The notes under the pieces were generated by a model. That model worked only from the letters and a program-made list of their open reading frames with translations, was not told the origin of the DNA and ran no database searches. Position numbers and translations under genes: made by a program. From Congeria kusceri (lineage: Eukaryota > Mollusca > Bivalvia > Myida > Dreissenidae), in the NCBI GenBank assembly GCA_027627225.1, contig JAPFQT010000039.1:407501-471500 (forward strand): a stretch of 64,000 bases of DNA, given 5' to 3'. Positions 37,786 to 48,889 of this stretch are shown piece by piece (the first letter of the stretch is position 1; each line of letters opens with the position of its first letter).

Positions 37786-38815
37786 AGCTCAACTTTTTGA
37801 ATACAAGGCAAGCTTTTCTACTCGCCCCGCTGTCAGTTTCGGCGTTGGCGTCGGCGTCTTAGCTAGGTGAAAGTTTTTTGGTAAGCTAGTTTCTCAGGAA
37901 TGGCTTGAGGGATTTCATTCAAACATTTACTCCCCATATTAAAATGAACCTAAAGGCCAAGTTTGGTAACTCTAGTTTGAAATTTGTCAACATTATCTGC
38001 CTTTTTACACTTAGAAAGTTTACATATAAGCTATATGGACAGGTTAAAGTTTTTCGGTAAGCTGGTTTCTCAGGAATGGCTTAATTTATTCATTCAAACT
38101 TAGAACACTTATTCCCTATATTAAAATGAACCTATAGGCCAATTTGGGTAACTCTAGTTGAAATTTGTCAATATTATGGGCCTTTTTGCACATAGGAATT
38201 TTACATACAAGAATATGAACGGGTTAAAAGTTTTTCGATAAGCTGGTTTCTCAGGAATGGCTTGAGGGATTTCATTCAAAATTAGAACACTTATTCCCTA
38301 TATTAAAATGAACCTATAGGCCAATTTGGGTAATTCTAGCCTGAAATTTGTCAATATTATGGGCCTTCTTACACTTAAAATTTTTTAAGTGGGTAGAAGG
38401 GCAGCGTCAACTTTTGATTTCCACTCTCAAACTTGAGAATCAATCTTCATACATGAATACCCTAAAGGAAGACTTTACTTGGAATTGCATTTGTGGACGG
38501 TTGGGTGGGGTCAAGGTCAAGGTCACTGTTACAAAAAATAGAAATAAAATCTTCTGCTTTATAACTGGAGAACAAATTGAAATACTTTAATAAAATTCAA
38601 TTTACAGATAATGAGACATTGCATGCGATTGCATATGGGGTAAGTTGGGTCAAGGTCACTGTTTTGATATTTAGAGAAATGCTTCCACTCATTACCTTAA
38701 GAAAGAAATTAATTTTGTTTAATTGGCCCCTGCTATACAGTTTGTTTTAGAAAGAATACCAGAAACTCTGACAAGCACAAGAAAAGTCGAGCGCCCTGTC
38801 CTCCGACAGCTTTTC
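37786..38815 (+). repeat. Bivalve-type repeat region, units about 175-180 bp
   Basis: It opens with 'agctcaactttttgaatac' and 'ggcgttggcgtcggcgtc'. Three units share 'gctggtttctcaggaatggc', 'gggatttcattcaaa' and 'attaaaatgaacctataggc' (near 37880, 38055 and 38235). It ends with the inverted hairpin head 'cgccctgtcctccgacagc' matching 3493. Confidence 0.7.
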
Positions 38816-41046
38816 TTGATTTCCTAATTGCCATCCGCCTTGTACATGCCTTATTCGGGCAGACAGGTCATAACTCTCTCTTTCCGTAATAGATTTTCAC
38901 CAGTCCCGGTCTTTGGGCAAGTGGGCTATTTTGAAGACAGCAATAATAAACAGTGCTCATAGCCATATTCATTTTGCAACAGATCACAGCAATGGTAATT
39001 ACGAGGTATTAAGTCCAGGATTGTTCTATGCTAGTGAGAAACACTTCTGTATTTAATTGCAGGGTTTTGTGTTATCCTGTATGAAAACATTCTCTTTTTT
39101 TTGTAATATTGTAAGTGCTGTAGCTGTTCTTGTCTGACTGGACCCTGGTCATCTCTCTGAAGTTTGGATTATCTCCCTTGCACTGTTGGTCTTCTATGTT
39201 TACACTTTGTGCAGGAGTTTAAGTTTTTAAAAATGATTACATTGTCTGGTACACAGTGTATTCTTGTAGAATCAGATTCACTCATACAGCTTAGACACTC
39301 ATATAGCCTTCTATGCACTCATAGTTTACAAATCTGTTACAATGACTATTAATGTGTTCATAATGAAATCCATTTAAATGTATGTGAACGTATTCTACTG
39401 AAATATATATATTGCATATAAACAAATCTTTTAAACAAATTGAATGAACTTTGAGTATGAGAAAACTTACAAATAAAAAAAATATGTCATATTGCTATGA
39501 ATTGTATCTGGAGGGTTTTTCAACTATTTTAAACAAGTATTTTCATTTATATGCCATTGCGTATGTTTTCTGTCACAAGTTTTAAGAACTGTGTGCCTTA
39601 AGAACCAGTTATTACTAGAACTTTATTTTCTGACTGAATGTACATGAGCACATTTGAAACAATATTCCTGTCAGAGTGTTATTGTCATTGTCAGGGTGCA
39701 ATCATGGACATCACTGTGAGAATCTGCTTGGGAAGATCAACAGTCACAAGGTTTATGGCGTTAGATGAGTCACGCGGCAGCAATCGATCAAACTCACAAA
39801 GGGTCCCAGACACTACAAAGAAGACATATGATGTGTTTGAAAGTAACAGTGCAAAGGTAGTTCACCAATCGGAGTTTGGATCGACAATGCATTTAGCCAG
39901 TCAAAAAGTCAGATCTACATGTTTTGACAGGGATGTAAAATCATTTTTCTGTAAAATGTGTTTGTCGGAGATTGACCAGAGTCACTTGTCAATTGTTGTG
40001 TTGTTAACAAAAAAGTTTAATGTAAAATGTAAAAATATATATATAAAAATGTACCAAAATTCTGTGTTTATTACTTCCACTTTCATGTGCGTACATCTTG
40101 TACACATTGGATGAAGATTGCCTGAGATTTCTCACTAACAAGTAGTGATAGTACCACTTTAAAACTACATAAACCTCAGATATGTTATACATTTGTTAAA
40201 GGTGTTATGTGTGCAGTAAAGGTTTTGTTGCAACTGAAACAATAATGCACCTCTCATATTACAGGGGCAGTTACACTGGCATCATGACACGAGGGAGGTG
40301 AACCCAAAGTTGTTGCTACCAGAACTCCACCAGGCTCATCTGCAAGTCCCCATCCCACTGTTTACAATGACTGTTTGTCTTGAATGGGACATGGTCAGTG
40401 TTTCTCTTAGCAAGCTTTGAATTTCTTATGCTTGGTTATATGGTTTGTAATGATTCAGTTAGTTTGTCTGCAATACTGTTTACTGGACTCTCATCAGTAT
40501 GCAATAAATAATTATTAAAGGCCCTTAACGTAAAATATAATAAAATCTTGACTGTGTCAGTTTACATGCTTATAGAACACCGTACTTTAGTTTGGATATC
40601 TCATGTATCAACCACAAACAGCAATACATCATCAGGGGGACATAACAGACAATTCTCTTGTCAGTATTTACAGACATTTGACTTTTCTTTTTTAATTAAG
40701 TAAATCAATTAAATACATGTATGGGAGCTCATTTGATAAACATTCTCATTATATTATAGTTTAAAACTGTTCTGGACATTTATGTATTTGGTGAAAAATG
40801 GATCAGTTAATTGTAAGTGCATTAAAAATATGTATATTGGTTTATGAAGAGGTGAATATCAAGACATTGTACTACAAGATAATTATTTATTCAATGCATT
40901 GGGTTAATTTTATTTAAAATGGATTTGATTTAAAGCTAATTATACGTACAGACTATGCAGTAGACCATATTTTAGAAAAAAATGAGGGAAATTTGCAAGG
41001 GTAAATGATCAATAAAAATGATTTAATTTTTGTTGTTTAATTAAAC
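38816..41046. other. Intergenic or intronic DNA, no assembled gene
   Basis: It includes a 158-codon open frame at 39638-40114 of unknown meaning. An exon-like stretch after 'tattacag' at 40262-40400 was not joinable. Confidence 0.3.
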
Positions 41047-41050
41047 TTAA

Positions 41051-41499
41051 AGGAACTTGTTCACCGATTTTTGTAGATTTTGAAGTATGCCATGCAATGT
41101 CTTAACTGATTAAATAAAGATAAAGAAAAAAAGTTGCTTCCACCGGGGTTCGAACCTCAGAGCTCTGGATCAAAAGGCTGACGCCTTAACCGCTCGGCCA
41201 TTCTTACTTGTGAATAATACTCTGCATTTTTTACCTTATGTAAGTGGTCCACGGATTGTCAGCAATTTTAATCAAAAGAACAGAAATGCTCCAAATTATT
41301 CCATCGTTTAGCATTACAAATGCTACATAATTTTCTCAATTTTAACTCATGATTACTCATTAACAAAATGGTATTGACGGTGTATTTCTATGTCCGTAGC
41401 GTTATTTCGCTCCTTTATGTACACTATTCTTTTATTTTGGGATTATGTTACAGAATGTTGAAAAAATTGTCAATTCGTCATTCTGTGAACAGTTCGCTT
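41051..41499 (-). mobile_element. Element B copy 3, minus orientation, with empty transposon site
   Basis: The ends are AGGAACTTGTTCACC after TTAA and GTGAACAGTTCGCT before TTAA, and are more diverged than in copies 1 and 2. The interior matches copy 2 in reverse, including the block describing GGAGCGAAATAAC. At 41307-41310 the continuous TTTA (TAAA on the other strand) is the site occupied by the 8.6-kb transposon in copy 2. Confidence 0.75.
41139..41210 (-). tRNA. tRNA-like core of element B copy 3 (probably not functional)
   Basis: Read on the minus strand it has TGGCCGAGCGGTTAAGG, an anticodon-like loop CTTTTGA and a B box GGTTCGAACCC. It is the best-preserved of the three cores. Acceptor pairing is poor. 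Confidence 0.5.
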
Positions 41500-41949
41500 T
41501 TAATTATTTTTCAGGTAAACACATTCAACCGTCCATTGTAAGTCTTAAATAAGTCATTTACATACCAGAATGTGTACCAGTATATTGAAGAATTTAATAG
41601 ATTTTTATATACTAGTAAATAATATTTAAGATTCATTTTTGTGTAACTTGTGCATTTGGAAGTTTAATTATCAGTAAGTTTCTTTTTTATGCCCATATTA
41701 TAAGGAAATGTAGGTGTCTATCAAAATCAATATTCAACAAATTCACCATTTCTGTGTGTACATCTGTACATCTCAAATTGTGTGTTCAGCTTAACAAGTG
41801 CTATGTATATTTTAATGACCCTTTTAATGTATTGTAAGAAATATAAGAATGTTGCAATTGTTACATAGAACATTAAATTCAGTACAGGGCTTACTGAGTT
41901 ATTGCCCGTTGCATGATATTCTTGTTTTATTGTGTAAAACATGCTATTT

Positions 41950-42705
41950 ATAGTCTTTTGGTAACTGATAAAAAAGTGCTTATTATAAGTTCTTTGCAAT
42001 TTATAGTCTTCTGGTGACTGATATAAAAGTGCTCATTATTATTTCTTTGTAAGTTATAGTCTTTTGGTAACTGATATAAAAGTGCTCATTATTATTTCTT
42101 TGCAAGTATAGTCTTTTGGTAACTGATATAAAAGTGCTTGTTATAATTTCTTTGCAAGTATAGTCTTTTGGTAACTGATATAAAAGTGCTTGTTATAAGT
42201 TCTTTGCAAGTATAGTCTTTTGGTAACTGATATAAAAGTGCTCATTATTATTTCTTTGCAAGTATAGTCTTTTGGTAACTGATATAAAAGTGCTTGTTAT
42301 AATTTGTTTGCAAGTTGTAGTCTTTTGGTAACTGATATAAAAGTGCTCGTTATTATTTCTTTGCAAGTTATAGTCTTTTGGTAACTGATATAAAAGTGCT
42401 TGTTATAATTTCTTTGCAAGTTGTAGTCTTTTGGTAACTGATATAAAAGTGCTCGTTATTATTTCTTTCCAAGTTATAGTATTTTGGTAACTGATATAAA
42501 AGTGCTTGTTATAATTTGTTTGCAAGTTGTAGTCTTTTGGTAACTGATATAAAAGTGCTCGTTATTATTTCTTTGCAACTTATAGTCTTTTGGTAACTGA
42601 TGTAAAAGTGCTTGTTATAATTTCTTTGCAAGTTGTAGTCTTTTGGTAACTGATATAAAAGTGCTCATTATTTTTTCTTTGCAAGTTATAGTATTTTGGT
42701 TAATG
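41950..42705 (+). repeat. 52-55-bp tandem repeat, about 14 copies
   Basis: The unit is made of 'tatagtcttttggtaactga', 'tataaaagtgct' and 'cattattatttctttgcaag'. Alternating CTCRTTATTATT and CTTGTTATAATT variants suggest a two-unit higher order. Confidence 0.9.
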
Positions 42706-43515
42706 TATTTGATTAAAACATCCAAATGAAACTATGTGCATGTATAGAATGCATTATAAAGAATTGCAGAGTGCAACAAAACTTGTTTAGTCATTTATCT
42801 TTAACGAGCAAGTTTTCGCTTTTCAATAACTAATGGTAAGCAGTCAGTCATAATTATTAGGTAAACATTTTGTTAAGGTCATTCATCAAGTCACTGAGAA
42901 AACTTTATATTATTTTACCAGTGTACTGTGTTACATGTTAATAATTTTCAAATTCGTAGGTATTATATATAATTTGTTCTTATGTTTGCTTGTGTCGCGT
43001 GAATGTTTTTATTATTAGGGAAAGATCTAGAACAGAATAATAGGGTGGTACAGACTGCGCCTTTTTGGTTCCCCCCTGCTGCCCCTCTGGGCTTGTCAAC
43101 ACAGAAATGTTGAATATCTTGAAATTCAATATATTTTTGCAAATATTCAAGTACAACTGAATGGACTATGCTTAAAAAGCTTAATCAGAAGCCTTAGACT
43201 CATTAAAACCCTGGATTTAGCAAATTATTAGAAAATGTCAACAAACTGGTCAGTTTTTTCCACCTGCTCCTTTTTAGCAGCACACTGTACCTTTTAAGAT
43301 CCTTAATCTTTCCCTGCATCAAATGATATATTTTTGCATGATGTCAATGTCTCTTAATAAATTATATTTATTGTGTTCTATCCACTATATGATGCCATAT
43401 AGTACCATACATTTTATCTGCTGCCAACAATGCAGACAATGGTGTACGGTCAGTCTGGCCATTAAAATTCTTTACTTAGATTATGAAAACTAATAAATCT
43501 AGAAATAATATGGTA
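42706..43515. other. AT-rich intergenic DNA
   Basis: No feature was recognised. Confidence 0.4.
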
Positions 43516-43518
43516 TCA

Positions 43519-44058
43519 CTAATATGGTGGGTAGTATTACCATAATGTGTAATATGCTGGGTAGTATCTCCATAATGTGTAATATGGTGGGTAGTATCTC
43601 CATAATGTATAATATGCTGGGTAGTATCTCTATAATGTGTAATATACTGGGTAGTATCTCCATAATGTGTAATATGCTGGGTAGTATCTCCATAATGTGT
43701 AATATGCTGGGTAGTATCTCCATAATGTGTAATATACTGGGTAGTATCTCCATAATATGTAATGTGCTGGGTAGTATCTCCATAATATGTAATATGCTGG
43801 GTAGTGTCACCATAATGTGTACTATGCTGGGTAGTATCTCCATAATGTGTAATATGCTGGGTAGTATCTCCATAATGTGTAATATACTGGGTAGTATCTC
43901 CATAATATGTAATATGCTGGGTAGTATCTCCATAATATTTAATATGCTGGGTAGTGTCACCATAATGTGTAATATGCTGGGTAGTATCTCCATAATGTGT
44001 AATATGCTGGGTAGTATCTCCATAATGTGTAATATGCTGGGTAATATCTCCATAATGG
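43519..44058 (+). repeat. 30-bp minisatellite, about 18 copies
   Basis: The unit is GTAGTATCTCCATAATGTGT followed by AATATGCTGG with point variants. The open frames of 179-205 codons on both strands are produced by the period of 30 and are not genes. Confidence 0.93.
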
Positions 44059-44559
44059 GATAAAAGAGTGCCGTTACTCTCGATTTGAGGCAACTTGTTT
44101 TGTCACTCCAATCACGACAACTTTGTTAAATCATAACAAATATATTAGTGTAGAGAATTTCATAAAACTATAAGTGTCCGTACAATAAATATATATAACA
44201 TGGGCACAATGTTATAAGCTAACTTATAACAACCGATTTTTTTAGCTCAAATTATTTTTAATAATGCTTATTTTTGTCGGTCAGTATTTATAACTCACTC
44301 ATTAGTGTATGAATTACCATGAACCGTAAATCTTGTGATAATGTTGTGTTAATTCATTTTTGTAACATTTATCTTTGTAGTTGTTGTTTTTGTTTACTTC
44401 CAGCTATACTTAAGACTGTAATTCCATTTGATAAAACTTTTAATATAAAAGTAATTTAACTTCTGTCTTGTTAGAGAATGCTCAATAATAGCAAAGCTTT
44501 CAGCGAACATTTTTCGGATATATATGCTGGTATTAATGGCTTTTTCTAAGTTGTTTAAG

Positions 44560-45045
44560 TGTATTTCTCTATCTTGTCATCAACATAAGCCTTGTGAACA
44601 CACGATAGACCACATTTATTGCCCAATCTTCATGAAACATTTCCATGCCCAGAAGATTTGTTCCAATGATATCTCAAACAAGTTCGCAACTGGGTCATGT
44701 GGGGTCAAAAACTAGGTCGCTATGGCGAAAAGCTTGTGAAGACTTTTAAAGTCACATTGATTGCACAATATTCTTGAAACTTGCTCCAAACATTTTTTCA
44801 ATGATATTTTGGATGAGTTCCAGACTAGGTCACATGGGATAAAAAACTATGTCAACAGGCCAAATTGAAAAAAAGCTTGTGAACACTATAGAGGCCACAT
44901 TTGTAGCCCAATCATCATGAAACTTAATGAGAACATTTGTCCCAATGATATCTCAAACGAGTTCGAAACTTGATCATAAGGGGTCAAAGGTCATTAGGTC
45001 ACCCGGCCAAATTATCAGGTGAGCGAATTCGGGCCTTATGGTTTA
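44560..45045 (-). repeat. Inverted copy of the 6-7-kb repeat family
   Basis: 'gcccaatcttcatgaaac', 'gatatctcaaac' and the closing 'ggtgagcgaattcgggcctt' are the reverse of the family seen at 5974-7240. Confidence 0.65.
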
Positions 45046-45289
45046 AAATTTTGTTCTGTTTTTCAAAACCGCAAACATTGTGTAGATGAAACTGTTTACT
45101 AACTTTCTTTAAACTTTCGAAACATGATTAATTATGGCAGGGGAAAAGATTCTATATCATTTAAAACTGCATCAGAAATTATCAATCTGTGGAACATTCT
45201 TTAGTTTTGTGCTAGTCTGTTATTGTAACTAGATAGTCTAGGCTTGTGCATTGGCAAATCTGTTTTACAGTGAAAAGTATCATAACTTG

Positions 45290-45965
45290 CTTTTGTATTG
45301 TGTATGCTTATTCATATGTTATTTTGTTCCAAATAGGCATAGATCATTTTAAAATGCTCGACATTTGATGAAATGTATAAATGAAAGTAAATCTGTTAAA
45401 TGCTAAGTAATATATGGATACAGTTGCTCAAAACTTTAATTACACTTATATATTAATATTATTAAAACAACATGCTTATCAAGAGTTTATAATTTATTAA
45501 AATTCATAATAACAGTTTGTTCAAATTAAATTTTAAATTCAAAATTTCAATTTCATATTTATAGAAGTAATTTCCTCCAATTTAATATATGAATGGCTTC
45601 AAATAATTGTCAAATCGAATTGATTACAGTGCAATGTATCATAAATTGCAATTGTATTTTGTAAAAATATTCATATTTTATACAAGTAGTTTGTTATTTT
45701 GTTTCATCTGGCATAGATCATTAACATGCTGCAAATGTGAGTTTATACATGAATGTTAAATGATAAAATATGTAGGCCTAGTTGCTCAAAACTTCAATTA
45801 CACTTTTCATAAAGCCTGTATAATTTAGGTGTAAATAAAATTAAAATTATATTAATAACTTGTGCATCAAGATTTTTAGAATTTGTTAAAATTCATTACA
45901 ACAGTTTGTTCAAATTAAACTCACAATTTAACATTTCTGTCATATTTATAGTATAATTTCATCCA
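45290..45965 (+). repeat. Two-copy duplication, spacing about 410 bp
   Basis: 'ggcatagatcatt', 'gttgctcaaaact', 'aattacactt' and 'acagtttgttcaaattaaa' occur in the same order at 45340-45540 and 45710-45920. Confidence 0.65.
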
Positions 45966-46615
45966 ATTACCTACGACTGTTAACTGAATTTTCAGTTCGT
46001 TTTGAGCAACTCACCACTGATGATGTATTTCTTCGATGTTATTATGGGCATTTATACTAGACCAAAAAAACCCGACAGTGTATAGTGTATCAACTTTTCT
46101 GGAAGCGTATCAAGATACAGCATGAACAATGGTTTATTATTAAAACAGAATGTTTTGAGAACACATATGTGCATTTTGATTTGTTTTTAGGCATGTATCA
46201 ATAAATTCTAAATTTTGACTTTGTGGTTGACTTAATATAAAAACAAAAGATAACAAATTATAGGGTCACATTTCTTTTTTGGTCGAGTAGTTATTTTGTG
46301 TCACGATACACGTGTGCATTACTGATATTTTCATGTATTAAGCTTATGCTATCAATGCATGCTTTTGTTAAAGTTCAGTATATATTTAAGCTCCACGATC
46401 ATGACATTCATTGTCAGCTATTGGAATACGGGACCTTTCCTGCGTCATCAGTCGTCTTTTCAACTTTCCTTGTATGCTCAATTGATACTTAATTTTTTCA
46501 CCACTGACAAGTAATAAGTTTATTTTTTAAACAACAACAACAACAACATGTTCTTTCAAGCATTACAGAGAAGAACGAACTTTACACAGATTGTGTAACT
46601 TCCATTGACACCAAT
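45966..46615. other. Intergenic DNA upstream of the TRIM
   Basis: No gene was seen; a CAA run lies near 46533-46548. Confidence 0.4.
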
Positions 46616-46761
46616 TGTCACAGGGTACCGAACTAAAGCGTGATTGGCGATTGGTGTGTAAGCGCCCCGGTTAGCTCACTCGGTAAAGCACTCGCCCTGA
46701 TAGCGAGAGGTCCCGGGTTCGAGTCCCGGACTGGCTGCACATTTTTCACCACTCGGCAACA
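46616..46761 (+). repeat. 5' LTR of the TRIM, containing a tRNA-like sequence
   Basis: It has TG...CA termini. An internal A box TAGCTCACTCGG (46672-46683) and B box GGTTCGAGTCC (46716-46726) fit pol III consensus sequences. Confidence 0.8.
46664..46738 (+). tRNA. tRNA-like sequence inside the 5' LTR
   Basis: D-arm, anticodon-arm (CTCGC/GCGAG) and T-arm (CCGGG/CCCGG) stems can be drawn. The anticodon loop CCTGATA lacks the usual U33, and the acceptor pairing is imperfect. It is probably a tRNA-derived pol III promoter rather than a working tRNA. An identical copy lies at 46940-47014. Confidence 0.5.
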
Positions 46762-46780
46762 ATGGCGCCCGACGTGGGGC
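46762..46780 (+). promoter_or_regulatory. Primer-binding site, tRNA-Lys(CUU) type
   Basis: TGGCGCCCGACGTGGGG begins at 46763, right after the first LTR. Its single difference from the Lys(CUU) site is a G that could pair with U in the tRNA. Confidence 0.75.
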
Positions 46781-46891
46781 CGTGGCACAAGCAATTCTCC
46801 ATAGAACCTGCCTGTGGGTTCGTCGGGATCAGGTTTATACTGTTCCCTATGACTCGAATTCGAGGACGAATTCCAACTTGGCAGCGGAGAA

Positions 46892-47037
46892 TGTCACAGG
46901 GTACCGAACTAAAGCGTGATTGGTGATTGGTGTGTAAGCGCCCCGGTTAGCTCACTCGGTAAAGCACTCGCCCTGATAGCGAGAGGTCCCGGGTTCGAGT
47001 CCCGGACTGGCTGCACATTTTTCACCACTCGGCAACA
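46892..47037 (+). repeat. 3' LTR of the TRIM, containing a tRNA-like sequence
   Basis: It is the same length as the 5' LTR with one base change. Its A box lies at 46948-46959 and its B box at 46992-47002. Confidence 0.8.
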
Positions 47038-48240
47038 TATAAGCAGTTTCTTTTATGAGTCCCATTTTATTGTCACTTACCAAATGTGGAGGAATATAGT
47101 TTTATGCGTGTCTATCCCTCTGTCATGAGTCATTTATTAACCAAGGGATAATATCGGGAAAGTTCTTCAACTTTAAATTTGATGCTTAATTAAAGCCACC
47201 GAATCCGCATTGAGTACAAAATAAAAAACAGAACAATTAGATATTATTTGTTGTTCACATAAAACAATTCAACTGAGCAACTTTTATGTAATCCGAAAAT
47301 ATAACTTGCTAACAATGTTTATCATAATGTCAAACTTGCTGTAATTATGTCTGCAGTTGTCATAACACACTCTTTTTCTTAGCATGTAAAGTTATTTTAA
47401 ATTATGACAAGTGTACAAAAAATGTTTTTATAAATATATTCTATTTCTAAATCATCATAGCATGTTGAAAACATTGTCATTTAAAACAAATTAGGTGGCT
47501 TTAATATAAATCTGCTCAATGGGATTTATTACTTACTCAGGCCAAACAAAATAAGTTGTGTGTTTTGGGCAGCAGTTTCAAAAAAGTTACGTAGGGTTGG
47601 GATTCTTTTTTTTTTTAATAACTTTTTTTTTCATTAAATAAAACATTGAAAATTGTCTAAAATTGGACGAATATGGATTCATGGAAAACAATCGTCGCTA
47701 AAACTTTAGGGTTGGGGTGTTTATGCTAGTGAGGGGCAGATTAACTGCGGCAACTCAGGTGACGATACATCTCCAGTGAATGACTTCTGGAAATATATAA
47801 TGGTTAGCATACAATGTATAGTTTAGGTCAAGGAAAAAATATGTGGTTCAGGTTCCACTGCTTATATTTTTTAGAACATCATATTATGATAATCTTTGGG
47901 AAATTTTTTACCAAACAATTGTTTTCGCTTCAAACATTCTTAAGGATGAGGTGATGCAAGTAGGGTCTGTCGTGAAACCTGAACCACTGATTTTTTTCCT
48001 TGGCCTAAACATTGTTTAAAGCATTTGTCATCAATTTTATAAAAAAAATCAGAAGATCAATACAAAAAATTAAAAGACTCCTGGTGTTTGTTTTTATTTG
48101 CAAAAAAAATTACGTTGGGGTAGGGACAATTATAAAATGTTTTTTATTTCTTTTTATTTTGTACTAAAAACTAAATAACCCTGAGTAGGGGGGGTAGTTC
48201 TGCCCCCCCTTCCCCCCCCAGGAGTTGTTTAAAACTCCCC
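47038..48240. other. Intergenic DNA
   Basis: No gene was recognised; homopolymer runs of T, A, G and C lie near 47610 and 48190-48220. Confidence 0.4.
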
Positions 48241-48246
48241 TTGGTC

Positions 48247-48316
48247 GGAGCGGTATTTGAACCCACACACCAAGCCTCTCAAGACCACTGCTCTACCAAC
48301 TGAGCTATTAAGGCTT
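48247..48316 (-). tRNA. tRNA-like sequence, probably SINE-derived
   Basis: On the minus strand the A box TAGCTCAGTTGG and B-box-like GGTTCAAATACC are present. The anticodon arm does not fold normally. Confidence 0.4.
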
Positions 48317-48463
48317 CTGCTGGTAGCTGTTCAAATTTGTTTCTTCTTTCAATAAAACATAACAGTAAAAAAAATTCTCAAAGTCCAAGTCATGTGATTG
48401 CTATATTTAGCACTCCTTCTATCCATATAATCCATGTTCAATACCAATGAAACAACAAGCCAG

Positions 48464-48535
48464 AGTGGTGCAGTGGATAGAGCAGTGGACTATGGTGCTG
48501 TCGGACAGGAGTTCAAATACCGGTATAAACCTTCA
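48464..48535 (+). tRNA. tRNA-like sequence, probably SINE-derived
   Basis: 'gtggtgcagtggatagagca' and 'gagttcaaatacc' resemble A and B boxes. It shares the T-arm wording of the opposite-strand copy at 48.25 kb. Confidence 0.4.
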
Positions 48536-48718
48536 ATACTTTCCTTGCTTATTTCGATGTAAAATATGAATATATAAATGTATGCAACATAAATTTAAAA
48601 AATAAATAAAAATAAAATGTGTATAACAAAAAAAAAATGGACATGATTTTTGTTTCTTTTTCACATCAAACTGAGCATGTATGTTTGTTATATTTTGACA
48701 ATACTTTATATATGCTGA

Positions 48719-48850
48719 TGTCTATTGCACTAATAACTCAGCAAAATTCTTAACTGACAAATGGTAAACTGCATATAAAACATCGCTGTTCTAAAATAGT
48801 TTATTCTATGTTTGACGACTTGTTCCAACTTCATATAATAGTGTGTCCAT
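48719..48850 (+). repeat. Dispersed repeat, second copy of 1504-1632
   Basis: 'aaattctta', 'acaaatggtaaa', 'tgcatataaa' and 'gtttattctatgtttgacg' occur in the same order as at 1.5 kb. Confidence 0.7.
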
Positions 48851-48889
48851 TTCCATTTGTTTCACTATATAATAGTGCACAGAGATATT

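Larger units (their letters stand above)
46616..47037 (+). mobile_element. TRIM-like miniature LTR retrotransposon
   Basis: Two 146-bp direct repeats (46616-46761 and 46892-47037) start TGTCAC, end GGCAACA and differ at one base (ggCgattgg versus ggTgattgg). The 130-bp interior opens, one base after the first LTR, with TGGCGCCCGACGTGGGG. This matches 17 of the 18 bases (through the next C) of the primer-binding site I know for tRNA-Lys(CUU). It closes with a short purine-rich GCGGAGAA against the second LTR. There is no coding capacity, so reverse transcriptase would have to come from elsewhere. Near-identical LTRs point to a recent insertion. No target duplication is visible (CCAAT versus TATAA), which is a caveat. 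Each LTR contains a tRNA-like sequence. Confidence 0.82.

Noticed and set aside
39638..40114. 158-codon open frame
   Set aside because: No recognisable domain; only the first part has a splice-like edge and the end is low-complexity AT-rich sequence. Left as unknown.
43476..44093. Open frames of 179-205 codons on both strands
   Set aside because: They are created by a 30-bp minisatellite, whose period is a multiple of three.
46664..47014. Two ordinary tandem tRNA genes
   Set aside because: The repeats extend beyond the tRNA-like part to TG...CA termini with a primer-binding site between them, and the anticodon loop lacks U33.
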